The notes: generated by a model not told the origin, from the sequence alone. A DNA stretch of 64,000 bases from Streptomyces kurssanovii (GCF_014649695.1 NZ_BMTN01000001.1:186001-250000), one strand, 5' to 3'. Shown: positions 16,829-25,133, counted from the first letter of the stretch. Numbers and translations: made by a program.

Positions 16829-17398
16829 ATGGACGAGGAGTTACGGTCGCTCGCGAGCCGGCTACGGGACGAGGCGGGCGGCGGTCCGGTGTACGAACGA
16901 CTGCTGACCACCACCGACCATGACGAACTCGCCGCGGTCCTCACCGAACGCGAACGCCCCCTGTGGGCCCGCGAACTCGCCGCCTTCCGCCTCGGCTGCG
17001 CCGGGGACCGCCGGGCCTTCGAGTCCCTGGTCCTGCTGCTCAACCACCGCGACCCGGAGCGCTGCGTCTCCGCGGCCCACGCGCTGTTCCTGCTGGGGGA
17101 CCCCAGGACCCCCCGTGCTGCGGCGGCGCTCGCCACCAACGAACTCCGGGTCGCCTACGCCCTGTTGCCCGTCCGCCTGCTGACCAGGCTGCGCGCCCCC
17201 GAGTCCGCGCCGGCGCTGATGACGGTCCTGCGCCGCAGACTCACGGCCGGGGACCCCCACTGGCGCGTGGCCCTTGCCTGTGTGGAGGGCCTCGGCGCGC
17301 TCGGTGACAAACGCGCGGTGGAGGTCGTCCGCGCGGCCCTGCCCCACCCCCGCCTGACGGCCGCGGCGGCGGCGGCACTGGCCAGGCTGGAGGCGTGA
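16829..17398 (+). CDS. HEAT-repeat protein
   Basis: 189 residues of short antiparallel helices rich in Ala, Leu and Arg, with repeated units such as WARELAAFRLGCAGDRRAFE, CVSAAHALFLLGDPRTPRAA and VALACVEGLGALGDKRAVEV, each about 35 residues. This is the HEAT/PBS-lyase-repeat pattern of protein-protein adaptors. Start ATG 16829 lacks a Shine-Dalgarno sequence; TACCCT ends 6 nt upstream, so the mRNA is probably leaderless. The stop overlaps no neighbour, and the HAD-hydrolase gene follows after 56 bp. Specific role unknown. Confidence 0.75.
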   Translation: MDEELRSLASRLRDEAGGGPVYERLLTTTDHDELAAVLTERERPLWARELAAFRLGCAGDRRAFESLVLLLNHRDPERCVSAAHALFLLGDPRTPRAAAALATNELRVAYALLPVRLLTRLRAPESAPALMTVLRRRLTAGDPHWRVALACVEGLGALGDKRAVEVVRAALPHPRLTAAAAAALARLEA

Positions 17399-17454
17399 GG
17401 AGCCCGGGCTTGTCCGCGGACCGACTACGCGGAGCCTGCTGGCATGATCGACGG

Positions 17455-18141
17455 GTGATCAGCGAAACCGTGCGGCCCGGCGCCGTGAAGTACGTCCTGT
17501 TCGATGTCGACGGCACGTTGATCGATGCCGTGGAGAATCAGCGCCGGGTCTGGCGGGCCTGGGCGGAGCGGTACGGACTGGACCCCGACGAGGTCTACCG
17601 GGTGGCGTTGCGGACGCGGCCGTCGGAGACCTTCGCGCAGGTCGCTCCGGGGGAGGACCCTCAGGAGTGCCTGGCCGCCCTGCACGAATTGGAGGACGAG
17701 GACGTCCGGTCCGGCACCTACGCGGCCTTCGACGGGGCCTCGGAACTGCTGACCGCGCTGCGGCCCGGGAGCTGGGCCTTGGTGACCTCGAACTACGAGC
17801 ACCGGGTACGCGGCCGCTTCGCCCGGACCGGCCTGCCGGTGCCGGACGTCCTCGTGGACGCGGCCGCCGTCGACGAGGGCAAGCCGTCGCCCGTGCCCTA
17901 TCTGCAGGCCGCCGCGCGACTCGGCGCCGAACCGGCGGACTGTCTGGTCATCGAGGACGCCCCGTCCGGCGTGCGGTCCGGACTGAGCGCCGGAATGACG
18001 GTATGGGGGGTCAACGCCCCCGCGCCGGTGGACGGCGCGCACCGCCACTTCGGCACCCTGCGCGAAGCGGTCCGCGACATCCTCGCGTTCACGTCCGTGC
18101 CCCACGCTCGACGGCTGGAGGGATCAGCCGCAGTCGAATGA
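17455..18141 (+). CDS. HAD-superfamily hydrolase (phosphoglycolate phosphatase/beta-phosphoglucomutase type)
   Basis: 228 residues from GTG 17455. Motif I is VLFDVDGTLID with the nucleophilic Asp near residue 14; motif II is the Thr-Ser of WALVTSNYEH near 107; motif III Lys is in VDEGKPSPVPY near 143; motif IV is VIEDAPSGVRSGLSAGM near 166. The helical cap between motifs I and II marks subfamily I (sugar-phosphate or phosphoglycolate-type phosphatases). A CATGAT element ends 6 nt before the start and there is no ribosome-binding site, so it may be leaderless. The exact substrate cannot be told. Confidence 0.88.
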   Translation: MISETVRPGAVKYVLFDVDGTLIDAVENQRRVWRAWAERYGLDPDEVYRVALRTRPSETFAQVAPGEDPQECLAALHELEDEDVRSGTYAAFDGASELLTALRPGSWALVTSNYEHRVRGRFARTGLPVPDVLVDAAAVDEGKPSPVPYLQAAARLGAEPADCLVIEDAPSGVRSGLSAGMTVWGVNAPAPVDGAHRHFGTLREAVRDILAFTSVPHARRLEGSAAVE

Positions 18142-18693
18142 GGTGCTCCGGGATCGGCGCCAACGGCACGGTCCGCGGGCTTGTCCTCAGCTGCCCTGAC
18201 CGCGTCCGACGCGACCGTGACGGGGCCGCGGCCGCGACCTGACCTGACCTGACCTGACGTGACCGTGTCGGCACGGGGACGCCGCCGCCCTCACCTCCAG
18301 CACCGGCAGCGGCCGCGCCTGCTCCAGATCCACCGCGAACGTCCCGCCCCGGCCCGCCCGGCTCAGCCCGGCCGTCGACGGCTTCGCCAGCGCCGCCGCC
18401 GACAGGCCCGCTTCGAGGCCTCGTCGGCCTGGCGGCTGTGCCCGCGCCGCCGCTTGGGAGGCGGAGCCCCCGCGGCTTCACCGCCGGCCGCCTCCTGCAG
18501 ATACTCGGTTGTGACAACTATCGTGCTGTGGCTCAACGAGCTGGAATGAGCGCTTCACTTGGCCAGTTGGGTGCCGACTGGACAGGTCCACGGTCAGCCG
18601 CTCCCAGCGGGGAGCGAGCGTTTTGATCTGGCATCCTTCAGGCGTGGGCGCTGCGCCACTTGCACGCTCGAAAGTCTGCGAGGAGTGAGTCCG
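18142..18693. other. Gene-poor stretch with short repeats and declining G+C
   Basis: About 550 bp. Four direct GACCT copies lie at 18236-18255. From 18270 to 18490 a minus-strand frame is open and low in complexity (Ala/Gly/Arg-rich), but it has no start signal or recognisable domain, so I do not call it a gene. From about 18500 the base composition becomes clearly less G+C-rich than in the flanking genes, as in acquired DNA. No promoter could be assigned beyond the ribosome site of the next small gene. Confidence 0.4.
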
Positions 18694-18861
18694 ATGGCGA
18701 AGCGGGGCACTGACCACTGGAGTGAAACCTACTGTGATCGGCGCTTCCACCCTCCACACCTGACTGGCCTGCCCTACTGGTTCTTCTGCCGACTTGAACC
18801 CGGCCACGACGGAGACTGCGACTGCGAAGCAGCCCACGAAGAGATGAGCACGACGGACTGA
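18694..18861 (+). CDS. Small Cys/His-rich protein
   Basis: 55 residues, start ATG 18694 with a strong ribosome site (GAGGAGTGAG) 5 nt upstream. Four cysteines (14, 32, 42, 44) and several histidines (8, 19, 22, 38, 48) suggest a small metal-binding fold: WSETYCDRRFHPPH, then WFFCRLEPGHDGDCDCEAAH. Codons are less G/C-biased than those of the neighbours, and it sits beside gene fragments, so it was probably acquired. I do not recognise the family and give no function. Confidence 0.6.
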   Translation: MAKRGTDHWSETYCDRRFHPPHLTGLPYWFFCRLEPGHDGDCDCEAAHEEMSTTD

Positions 18862-18949
18862 GATCTACGAGCGGCCAACTCCCACGTGGCAGGGCGACGG
18901 AGACTCCGTTCGGCACATGAGGGCGACGAAGTTGACCACCCGGGGAACC

Positions 18950-19084
18950 TCGGCGGCGGTGCTTGCAGGCGCCGCGGCAGTAGCGGTTGACGGAGTCGGC
19001 GGTGACTCCGGCCTCACGGGCGACGGCCTTCGCGCTGGCGTGCTGCTTGAGCAGGAAGCCGATCTGGCCCTTGAGGGTCTTGGG
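18950..19084 (-). pseudogene. Fragment resembling the helix-turn-helix of telomere terminal protein Tpg
   Basis: About 44 residues read on the minus strand from 19081: KTLKGQIGFLLKQH, then SAKAVAREAGVTADSVNRYC, then RGACKHRRR. From memory this matches the N-terminal region of Streptomyces Tpg proteins, where K-x-I-x-x-L-L, K/R-A-V-A, G-V-x3-V-x-R-Y and a basic K-x-x-R-R run occur in the same order. The upstream and downstream parts of a ~185-residue Tpg are absent in all frames, so this is a relic. A different XRE-type helix-turn-helix is the alternative. Confidence 0.4.
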
Positions 19085-19099
19085 TTGGCTCCTTGGTGA

Positions 19100-19282
19100 A
19101 CGGCGACTCCCGGTCGGCGCGCTCTCGCCCCGCTCATCCCGCCCACGGGCACCGGCTGGGGCGCCCGTAACGTCCGTACCGTGATCGCCCTGGATACCCT
19201 CGTCCGCCTCGGCCCGCCGCCCGCCGATTCGCCCCCCGCGGTGGACTGGGCGCAGGCCGGGCTCGCCGGCTCCGTAGACTGA
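19100..19282 (+). pseudogene. Possible 3' remnant of an unidentified gene
   Basis: An open plus-strand tail with coding-like composition reads IPPTGTGWGARNVRTV, then IALDTLVRLGPPP and VDWAQAGLAGSVD before a TGA at 19280. No start codon with a ribosome site precedes it, and a stop at 19097-19099 closes the frame upstream. It looks like the end of a gene cut off by the adjacent rearrangement. Identity unknown and confidence low. Confidence 0.25.
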
Positions 19283-19287
19283 GAAGA

Positions 19288-20124
19288 GTGGAGGACCCCA
19301 CGGCCACCGGGATCGGTGCACGTCCGGCGCCCGCCTTGCGGCAGTACGTCGACTCGTATGTCGGTTTCGACCTCCGCGGGCTCCCGACGGGGGTGCACTG
19401 CGGCCCGCCGAGCCACGGGCTCACTGCGGTGATCAGCCTGTCGGACCCCATCGAGATGGCGGCGGGCGTTGACGACGGGTCACCGGTCACCCGATTCAGC
19501 AGCGTGGCCGGCGGGCTGATGTGCCGGTCCGTCGCCATCCACCACGATGGACGCCAGCAAGGTGTGCAGGTATCGCTGACACCGCTCGGGGCCCGGGCCA
19601 TCTACGGCATGCCCGCCGCCGAGCTCGCCCACCGACTGGTCCCGCTTGACGAGCTTCTCGGAGCACTCGGCATCGAGCTGGTCGACCGGCTCCGAGCGGC
19701 AACGACATGGGCGGCGCGCTTCACCGCGCTGGACGAATTGCTCCTCCGAGCCGTCGGCCGTGCCGCCGGAGACGACCGTACGCGCCGGGTGCGCCCCGAG
19801 GTGGCCGAGGCCTGGCGCCGCCTCGTCGCCGCGCGGGGCTGCGTCCAGGTCGGTGCGGTCGCCGCGGAACTCGGCTGGAGCCGTCGGCACCTCACCGAGC
19901 GGTTTCGCGGTGAACTGGGCCTGTCGCCGAAGACCGTCGCCCGAGTTCTGCGCTTCGAGCATGCGCACGAACTGGCGACGGCGCAGTCCCCGCACCCGTG
20001 GGCCGACGTGGCGACCATCTCCGGCTACGCCGACCAGGCCCATCTCGTTCGGGACTGGCGCGAGTTCACGGGCCGATCGCCGACGGCCTGGCGTCGCAGC
20101 GAAGTCCTCCTCGGAGCCGGGTAG
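19288..20124 (+). CDS. AraC-family transcriptional regulator
   Basis: 278 residues from GTG 19288. The C-terminal ~110 residues hold two helix-turn-helix units of the AraC type: VQVGAVAAELGWSRRHLTER then FRGELGLSPKTVARVLRFEHA, and WADVATISGYADQAHLVRDW with REFTGRSPTAWRR. The N-terminal part (LRQYVDSYVGFDLRG, GLMCRSVAIHHDGRQQGVQV) resembles the DUF6597-like sensor of this group. TAGACT ends 7 nt before the start, suggesting a leaderless transcript. The cupin and GDSL genes follow on the same strand after 82 bp and may be its targets. Confidence 0.85.
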   Translation: MEDPTATGIGARPAPALRQYVDSYVGFDLRGLPTGVHCGPPSHGLTAVISLSDPIEMAAGVDDGSPVTRFSSVAGGLMCRSVAIHHDGRQQGVQVSLTPLGARAIYGMPAAELAHRLVPLDELLGALGIELVDRLRAATTWAARFTALDELLLRAVGRAAGDDRTRRVRPEVAEAWRRLVAARGCVQVGAVAAELGWSRRHLTERFRGELGLSPKTVARVLRFEHAHELATAQSPHPWADVATISGYADQAHLVRDWREFTGRSPTAWRRSEVLLGAG

Positions 20125-20206
20125 CCGTCGGCCGTCCGCCCGTCGCGTCGGCTTCTCTTCCCTTTTCTTCAAGACCGCCCGATCGCTGTCGTGGACGATC
20201 GTCGGC

Positions 20207-20677
20207 ATGAGACTCGTCAACCACGAACCCAACGCCATCGACCTGCGGACCACCCCCATTCACCTCGGGCTGGGATCAACAGCGAGACCCGTCGAGGGCT
20301 TCGCCTGGGACCCCGAGGTGCTCCATGCCTACAGCGCCGCCGTCGCGGCAGACGGCGCCGAGGGCCGGATGGTGATGATCTTCGACGGCGACGGCCTCGG
20401 CGACCATTGGGAGAACCACCCTGCCGGCGACGAACTCGTCGTCTGCCTCAGCGGGAGAGCGACGGTCACCCGCGACGTCGACGGGGTCCCCGACCGAGTT
20501 CTGCTCGGGCCGGGCGAGGCCACCATCAACCCGGCCGGGGTATGGCACGTGGTCGACATGGAGGGGCCGACGTCCATCCTGGCCATCACTGCGACCCTCG
20601 GCACCGACCACCGTCCTCGGACCGACACCCGCCCGACCGAACGCGTCGGCACGCCCAGCCCGGAGGAAGCACCGTGA
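20207..20677 (+). CDS. Cupin-domain protein
   Basis: 156 residues. One small beta-barrel is indicated by GDHWENHPAGDELVVCLSG (residues ~62-80; His, His and Glu as possible metal ligands), then VLLGPGEATINPAGVWHVVD near 105-125 with the second-motif His. Start ATG 20207; there is no strong ribosome site. The last 4 nt overlap the start of the GDSL hydrolase gene (GTGA), so the two are coupled and probably work on the same compound. Role unknown. Confidence 0.78.
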   Translation: MRLVNHEPNAIDLRTTPIHLGLGSTARPVEGFAWDPEVLHAYSAAVAADGAEGRMVMIFDGDGLGDHWENHPAGDELVVCLSGRATVTRDVDGVPDRVLLGPGEATINPAGVWHVVDMEGPTSILAITATLGTDHRPRTDTRPTERVGTPSPEEAP

Positions 20678-21393
20678 CGACACGCATCGCGTGCCTCGGC
20701 GACAGCCTCACCCGCGCGCAGTTCAGCGTCGACTACCTGGATCTTCTCGGACGACGCCACCCTCGCGGTGACGTGCAGCTTGCCCGTTTCGGCGCCAACG
20801 GCGACTTCGCCTACAACTTGTTGCAGCGCCTCGATGCTGTCGTCACGAACCCACCCGATGTGATCACCGTGTTGATCGGGACCAACGACGCCCGAGCGAG
20901 CCTTGCCGGCTACCCCGTCGAGCAGGCCATGAAGCGCAAACAGCTCCCCGATCGCCCGTCGGCCGGCTGGTTCCAACAGTGCCTGGGAGCCGTCGTCACA
21001 CGGCTGCGAGCGGAGACCGACGCGACGATCGGTCTGCTGTCGCTACCGGTACTCGGCCAACAACTCGACGGAGCAGCGGCACAGGCATCGCAGGCGTACA
21101 GCCGGATGATCGCCGAGGTCGCCGCCACCAACGAGGTGGCCTACCTTCCGCTCCACGAACGCCAGATCGAGGAACTACGCCAAGCGGACCCGCCGCCGAT
21201 TCCATACCGGGAGGTGACGCCCGCAGCGGTCGTCGGCGTCCTCGTCCAGCACGCAGTGCTGCGCCGCAGCCTCGACACGATCTCTCGGCGGCGAGGTCTC
21301 GTGCTCACGACCGACCACATCCACCAGAACAGCCGCGGCGCCACCCTTGTCGCTGAGGTCATCGACACCGGTCTGCTGACCCGCAGAGCGTAG
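20674..21393 (+). CDS. SGNH/GDSL-family esterase or lipase
   Basis: 239 residues from GTG 20674, overlapping the cupin gene stop; GGAGG lies 8 nt upstream inside the cupin gene. Block I is IACLGDSLTRAQ with Ser near residue 11, block II Gly is in FGANGDFAYN, block III is VLIGTNDAR, and block V is TTDHIHQNSRGATLVAEV with the Asp-x2-His pair near residue 218. No signal peptide is present, so it acts in the cytoplasm. The acyl substrate is unknown. Confidence 0.85.
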   Translation: MTTRIACLGDSLTRAQFSVDYLDLLGRRHPRGDVQLARFGANGDFAYNLLQRLDAVVTNPPDVITVLIGTNDARASLAGYPVEQAMKRKQLPDRPSAGWFQQCLGAVVTRLRAETDATIGLLSLPVLGQQLDGAAAQASQAYSRMIAEVAATNEVAYLPLHERQIEELRQADPPPIPYREVTPAAVVGVLVQHAVLRRSLDTISRRRGLVLTTDHIHQNSRGATLVAEVIDTGLLTRRA

Positions 21394-21435
21394 CTGGTTC
21401 CGGCGCTGCGACCGGTTGGACGCCATCCATCGCGT

Positions 21436-21588
21436 GTGGAGGTGGCCTGCGAGCCGGACGAGGGTGCCGGCGGCGAGCACGCCGGCACCGGCGATGACGA
21501 GGTGGCCGCCGAGCTGGCCCGGCGCCTCTCTCCACGAGAACGGGCTCTGGTCCGCTTCTTGTGGTCGCGTACGCAGCGTGACTGTTGA
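21436..21588 (+). CDS. Possible small ORF or gene remnant
   Basis: A 50-residue frame (GTG 21436) ends AELARRLSPRERALVRFLWS plus RTQRDC. The helical C-terminal part looks coding, but no ribosome site or family is seen. It lies between the GDSL gene and the convergent sensor kinase gene. It may be the tail of a lost gene. Confidence 0.2.
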   Translation: MEVACEPDEGAGGEHAGTGDDEVAAELARRLSPRERALVRFLWSRTQRDC

Positions 21589-21646
21589 TCATCGTTCCGG
21601 TCGAGGTCGCCCGTAAATCGCCCCGCTCGCGAGTGGTGGGTCACGG

Positions 21647-23278
21647 TCACGTCCGTGGCGACGGCCCGGCCCGGCCCCGGGCCCGTGTCGATGTCGGCTG
21701 CTGCGGGGAATCGGCCGGGCCCGGGACGGGAGGGGGCGCCCCGCGGCCGAGCCTGCCGCCGCCGGGGCGCGTGCGCAGGCGCGCGCGGGCCGCGTCCGCC
21801 ATGCGGCGCGGTTTCCAGGGCACGCGCGGGCCGTCCACCGGGCGCGGCGGCGGTGCGGCGGGCCGGGGCGGCACCGCGGGAAGGCGGACCACCGCGTCCA
21901 GACCGCCGTGCGGGGCCTCCTCCAGCGTGGCCCGCCCGCCGCCGGCGACGGCGAGCCGCTGCACCAGGGCGAGTCCGAGGCCGCTGCCGCCGGCGGCAGC
22001 GCCCGGCGCGCGCCAGAAGCGGTCGAAGGCGCGGGCACGCTGCTCGGGCGGCAGCCCGGGGCCTTCGTCGATGACGTGCAACTCCGCCCAGGGAGAGCGG
22101 GCTTCGCGTGACGCCCGGCGAGAAGCGCGTACCAGGCGGGTCTCGAGCCGGACCTCGGTCCCCGGCCCGGAGACCCGCAGGGCGTTGGAGAGCAGGTTGT
22201 CCAGGATCTGTTCCACCGCGCCCGGTACGGCGAGCGCATGGCCGACGCGCTCGCCGCCGAGGGTCAGCCGGCATCCTCGGGAGGCGAACAACGGGCCCCA
22301 GGTGGCGGCCCGTTCACGGGCGCAGCGGTCGACGTCGACCGGCACGCGGGCGGTCGCGTGCTCCTCGAGCCGGGCCATGGCGAGCAGCGTCTCGACCATC
22401 CGGGCCAGCCGTTCGGTCTCCGTCATCGCGGCGGTCAGGTTGGCGCGGGAGCCGGGAGCGATCCCGGGCTCCAGGTTGTCCAGTCGCAGCCGCAGTGCGG
22501 CGAGCGGCGTCTTGAGCTGATGGGACGCCTCGCCCGCGAACGCCCGCTGCGAGCGCATCACATGCTCCAGGCGCGCCGCGGTGTCGTTGAAGGTGCCGGC
22601 CAGCCGGCGGACCTCGGGCGGGCCCGTGGTCGTCGCCAGCGTCGCGCGGACGGAGAGGTCGCCGCGGGCCAGCCGGGCGGTGACGGCCTCCAGCTCCATG
22701 ATGGGGCGGCCGGTCCAGCGCGCCACGGCGAGTCCCAGCCCGGCGAAGGCCGTCAGGACGAGCAGTCCCGCGACGGCGAGCGTCAGCCAGACCCGGTGCA
22801 CCCGCTGGGAGACCACCTCCGTGGGCAGCGTCAGGTGCACCGCACCCGAACGCGATGCCCCGGCGGTCACCGGGGCCGCCGCGGCCAGCACCTCCACCCG
22901 GCCGTAGCCGCCGGTGCGCACGTCGGTGGCGGCCCGCCCGCCCAGTGCGGCGCGCACGTGCCTGCGGCCCAGCATGTCCCGGGCCTCGCGGTCGCTCATG
23001 GGACGGGACGCCGCACGGACCCTGCCGTCGCGGTCGAGGACGAACACCTCTCCGTCGATCCGCTCGGCACAGTGGATCACCCGTCGCGCGAGCGCCGCCG
23101 ACTGGTCGGAACGCAGGGAGAGCCGGGCGTATGCCGCGAGGGCCTCGGCCTCGTCCTCGGCGGTCCGTACCACCCGCTGACGCTCCGCGCCGCCGTAGAC
23201 GATGCCGAGCGGTATCTCCAGGCTGAGCAGCACCAGCACGACGAGGGTGAGGTAGCTCAGCCGCAGACGGCGGGTCAC
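21647..23278 (-). CDS. Two-component sensor histidine kinase
   Basis: 543 residues. Transmembrane helix 1 at ~9-30, extracytoplasmic sensor ~31-160 (with FVLDRDGRVRAASRPMS, a Cache/PAS-like hint), helix 2 at ~163-188, HAMP ~190-240, and the dimerisation/phosphoacceptor helix with His253 in FAGEASHQLKTPLAALRLRL. ATPase boxes: N (VEQILDNLLSNALRVSG), G1 (HVIDEGPGLPPEQ), F (FDRFWRAPG) and G2 (GSGLGLALVQRL). A Pro/Arg-rich tail of ~85 residues follows. The GTG start overlaps the response-regulator stop by 4 nt. It is divergent from the carbonic anhydrase/SulP pair, which suggests a link to bicarbonate or pH, but the signal is unknown. Confidence 0.92.
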   Translation of the reverse strand: MTRRLRLSYLTLVVLVLLSLEIPLGIVYGGAERQRVVRTAEDEAEALAAYARLSLRSDQSAALARRVIHCAERIDGEVFVLDRDGRVRAASRPMSDREARDMLGRRHVRAALGGRAATDVRTGGYGRVEVLAAAAPVTAGASRSGAVHLTLPTEVVSQRVHRVWLTLAVAGLLVLTAFAGLGLAVARWTGRPIMELEAVTARLARGDLSVRATLATTTGPPEVRRLAGTFNDTAARLEHVMRSQRAFAGEASHQLKTPLAALRLRLDNLEPGIAPGSRANLTAAMTETERLARMVETLLAMARLEEHATARVPVDVDRCARERAATWGPLFASRGCRLTLGGERVGHALAVPGAVEQILDNLLSNALRVSGPGTEVRLETRLVRASRRASREARSPWAELHVIDEGPGLPPEQRARAFDRFWRAPGAAAGGSGLGLALVQRLAVAGGGRATLEEAPHGGLDAVVRLPAVPPRPAAPPPRPVDGPRVPWKPRRMADAARARLRTRPGGGRLGRGAPPPVPGPADSPQQPTSTRARGRAGPSPRT

Positions 23279-24180
23279 GGCGGCGGCACCCGATCAGGGA
23301 CCTGCCGCACCCGGTCAGGAGCGGGTGGGACGCGGTCAGGGGCCTGCGGGACCCGGTCGGCGACCTGCCCCGGCCGCGCGGCGCCTGCCGTGCCGGGGAA
23401 GGAGACGTGGTCGGTCAGCCGGAAGCCCACACCGCGCACGGTCTCGATCCAGCGGTTGTCACCGAGCTTGCGCCGCAAGGTCGCCACGTGGACGTCCAGC
23501 GTCCTGGTCGGGCCGTGGAAGTGCGGGTCCCACACCTGGTCGATGATCTGCCGGCGGGTGTAGACGGCGCCCGGGTCCTCCGCCAGCAGTGCCAGCAGGT
23601 CGAACTCCTTGGGCGTGAGGGCCACTTGCTCGGCGCCCAGCCGGACCTGGCGGGTGCGCCGGTCGACGACGAGCCCTCCGGGCCGGGCGGCCTCCGCGCC
23701 ACCGGGGGGTCGCCCCGTGCGGTCGCCGGCCGCCGGGTCCGTGCCGGGGGCTCCGGCCGAAGGCTCCGGCAGGGCGGTCACCACAGCCGGGCGTGCCGGT
23801 TCCGGTGGACCCGTGAAACCGTGGGCGGCAACGGCCGTGCGACGGGTGACCGCCCGGACCCGGGCGATCAGCTCACGAATGCTGAAAGGTTTCGCCAGGT
23901 AGTCGTCGGCCCCGATCTCCAGACCCACGATCCGGTCGGCCTCCCCGCCCCGTGCCGTGAGCATGATGATGGGCACGTCGGAGACCTGGCGGATGCGCCG
24001 GCAGACGTCGATCCCGTCGATGTCGGGCAGGCCGAGATCCAGCAGGACGATGTCCCCGTAGGGCGCTCCGAGCGCCTCCGTGCCGGTGGCGACACGTTCC
24101 ACCGCCAGCCCGAAGCGCGCCAGTCCTTCGGCCAGGGGCTCGGCGATGGTGTCGTCGTCCTCGATGAGCAACACCCGCAT
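23275..24180 (-). CDS. OmpR/PhoB-family response regulator
   Basis: 301 residues. Receiver domain 1-115 with acidic pocket Glu7-Asp8-Asp9, phospho-acceptor Asp48 (VLLDLGLPD), Thr75 and Lys97 (YLAKPF). A long Pro/Ala/Gly linker (~120-175) precedes the winged-helix DNA-binding domain (~180-270): VALTPKEFDLLALLAEDPGA, YTRRQIIDQVWD and TLDVHVATLRRKLGDNRWIE. The protein ends in four 7-residue repeats P-D-R-V-x-x-x. Start ATG 24180. It shares a 338-bp divergent region with the carbonic anhydrase gene and is co-translated with the kinase. Confidence 0.93.
   Translation of the reverse strand: MRVLLIEDDDTIAEPLAEGLARFGLAVERVATGTEALGAPYGDIVLLDLGLPDIDGIDVCRRIRQVSDVPIIMLTARGGEADRIVGLEIGADDYLAKPFSIRELIARVRAVTRRTAVAAHGFTGPPEPARPAVVTALPEPSAGAPGTDPAAGDRTGRPPGGAEAARPGGLVVDRRTRQVRLGAEQVALTPKEFDLLALLAEDPGAVYTRRQIIDQVWDPHFHGPTRTLDVHVATLRRKLGDNRWIETVRGVGFRLTDHVSFPGTAGAARPGQVADRVPQAPDRVPPAPDRVRQVPDRVPPP
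23278..23361 (-). repeat. 21-bp repeat at the 3' end of the response-regulator gene
   Basis: Four degenerate 21-bp units encode P-D-R-V-x-x-x heptads at the C-terminus, the last one abutting the stop. They add a proline-rich tail outside the DNA-binding domain. Confidence 0.7.
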
Positions 24181-24518
24181 GGTCGTCTTCCCATCCGTCC
24201 GTTCTCGGCGACACGTCGGGGCCCTGTCGGCGCGCGGCCTGGCCGCGCCTCAAATGCCTTATGTGCAGGGCGAGTTCGGCATCTGCACCGTACAACAGGG
24301 GATCGCCGGGAAGATCGTGACTCATCCCACGCCCGACGACCCGCGTTCCGGGGCCCGTTCTTCGTACACACCCTGTCGTCGCAGAGAACTGGCCGGATCA
24401 TGGGCGCCCCTTGACGTGCTGCTGGCCAGGCTCTGACAACCGCGTCCCTACGGTCGTTGCCACAGTCCGCAGGTGCCGCCCCCGTGGCGAGCGCCGCGGC
24501 GAACCCCAGGAGGCAACC
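24181..24518. promoter_or_regulatory. Divergent promoter region; -35/-10 for carbonic anhydrase
   Basis: 338 bp between the response-regulator and carbonic-anhydrase genes. TTGACG at 24411-24416 and TGACAA at 24434-24439, 17 nt apart, form a good housekeeping promoter about 75 bp before the carbonic-anhydrase start. No gene or obvious OmpR-type direct repeat was identified by eye. Confidence 0.5.
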
Positions 24519-25133
24519 ATGCAGGCCCTTCTCGACCATGCGCGTTCCTTCCACCGGAATCCGGGCAGGGACGCCGACACCCTTCGCGCCCTCGCGGCCG
24601 GCCAGTCGCCCGAGGCCATGGTCATCAGCTGCTCGGACTCCCGCGTCGTCCCCGCCCTCATCACCGGCGCCGGACCCGGTGAGGTGTTCGAACTGCGCAA
24701 CGCCGGCAACATCGTGCCCCCGCCCGGCTCGGGCGCCCCGTCCGGCGAGGCCGCCACCATCGAGTACGCGCTCCAGGTGCTCGGCGTACGGGACGTGGTG
24801 GTGTGCGGCCACTCCCACTGCGGGGCGATGGACGCCCTGGCCTCGGGCAGCGACCTGTCCGGGCTCCCGGGCGTCGAGGCGTGGCTGTCGCTGGTGCGGC
24901 CCGCGCTCACCCCGTACCTCACCCCGTGCGTCGGCACGCGCCCCGGTACGGAAGCGCGGCTCGAGCGGATCGTGCAGCGCAACATCGTGCACCAGCTCGC
25001 GGTGCTCGGTTCCTATCCGGCGGCCCGCCGCCTCATGAACGCGGGCGAACTCCGCCTGCACGGCTGGTACTACCGCGTCGAGACCGGAGCACTGCTGGAG
25101 CTCGGCGACGACGGGACGTTCGAGGCCCGCTGA
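24519..25133 (+). CDS. Beta-class carbonic anhydrase
   Basis: Interconverts CO2 and bicarbonate. 204 residues from ATG 24519 with a near-perfect AGGAGG site. Zinc ligands and dyad are visible: Cys38 in ISCSDSRVV with Asp40 and Arg42, then His and Cys of VVVCGHSHCGAMDAL near residues 95-103. LRNAGNIVPPP and GEAATIEYALQVLGVRD are also family hallmarks. The SulP transporter gene follows after 56 bp on the same strand, a pairing seen in many bacteria for bicarbonate handling. Cytoplasmic; no signal peptide. Confidence 0.95.
   Translation: MQALLDHARSFHRNPGRDADTLRALAAGQSPEAMVISCSDSRVVPALITGAGPGEVFELRNAGNIVPPPGSGAPSGEAATIEYALQVLGVRDVVVCGHSHCGAMDALASGSDLSGLPGVEAWLSLVRPALTPYLTPCVGTRPGTEARLERIVQRNIVHQLAVLGSYPAARRLMNAGELRLHGWYYRVETGALLELGDDGTFEAR

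Larger units (their letters stand above)
18862..19287. other. Remnant region between the small protein and the AraC-type gene
   Basis: About 425 bp without an intact gene. It holds the minus-strand fragment at 18950-19084 and a plus-strand coding-like tail at 19100-19282. A TAGACT element at 19275-19280, 7 nt before the GTG of the AraC-type gene, is its likely -10. Confidence 0.45.

Noticed and set aside
18089-18517. Minus-strand frame of about 142 residues after the HAD hydrolase
   Set aside because: Low-complexity Ala/Gly/Arg sequence, overlaps the HAD gene end and the GACCT repeats, no ribosome site.
18950-19084. An intact Tpg or XRE gene
   Set aside because: Only the ~44-residue helix-turn-helix part is recognisable; sequence before and after is unrelated in every frame. 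Kept as a relic.
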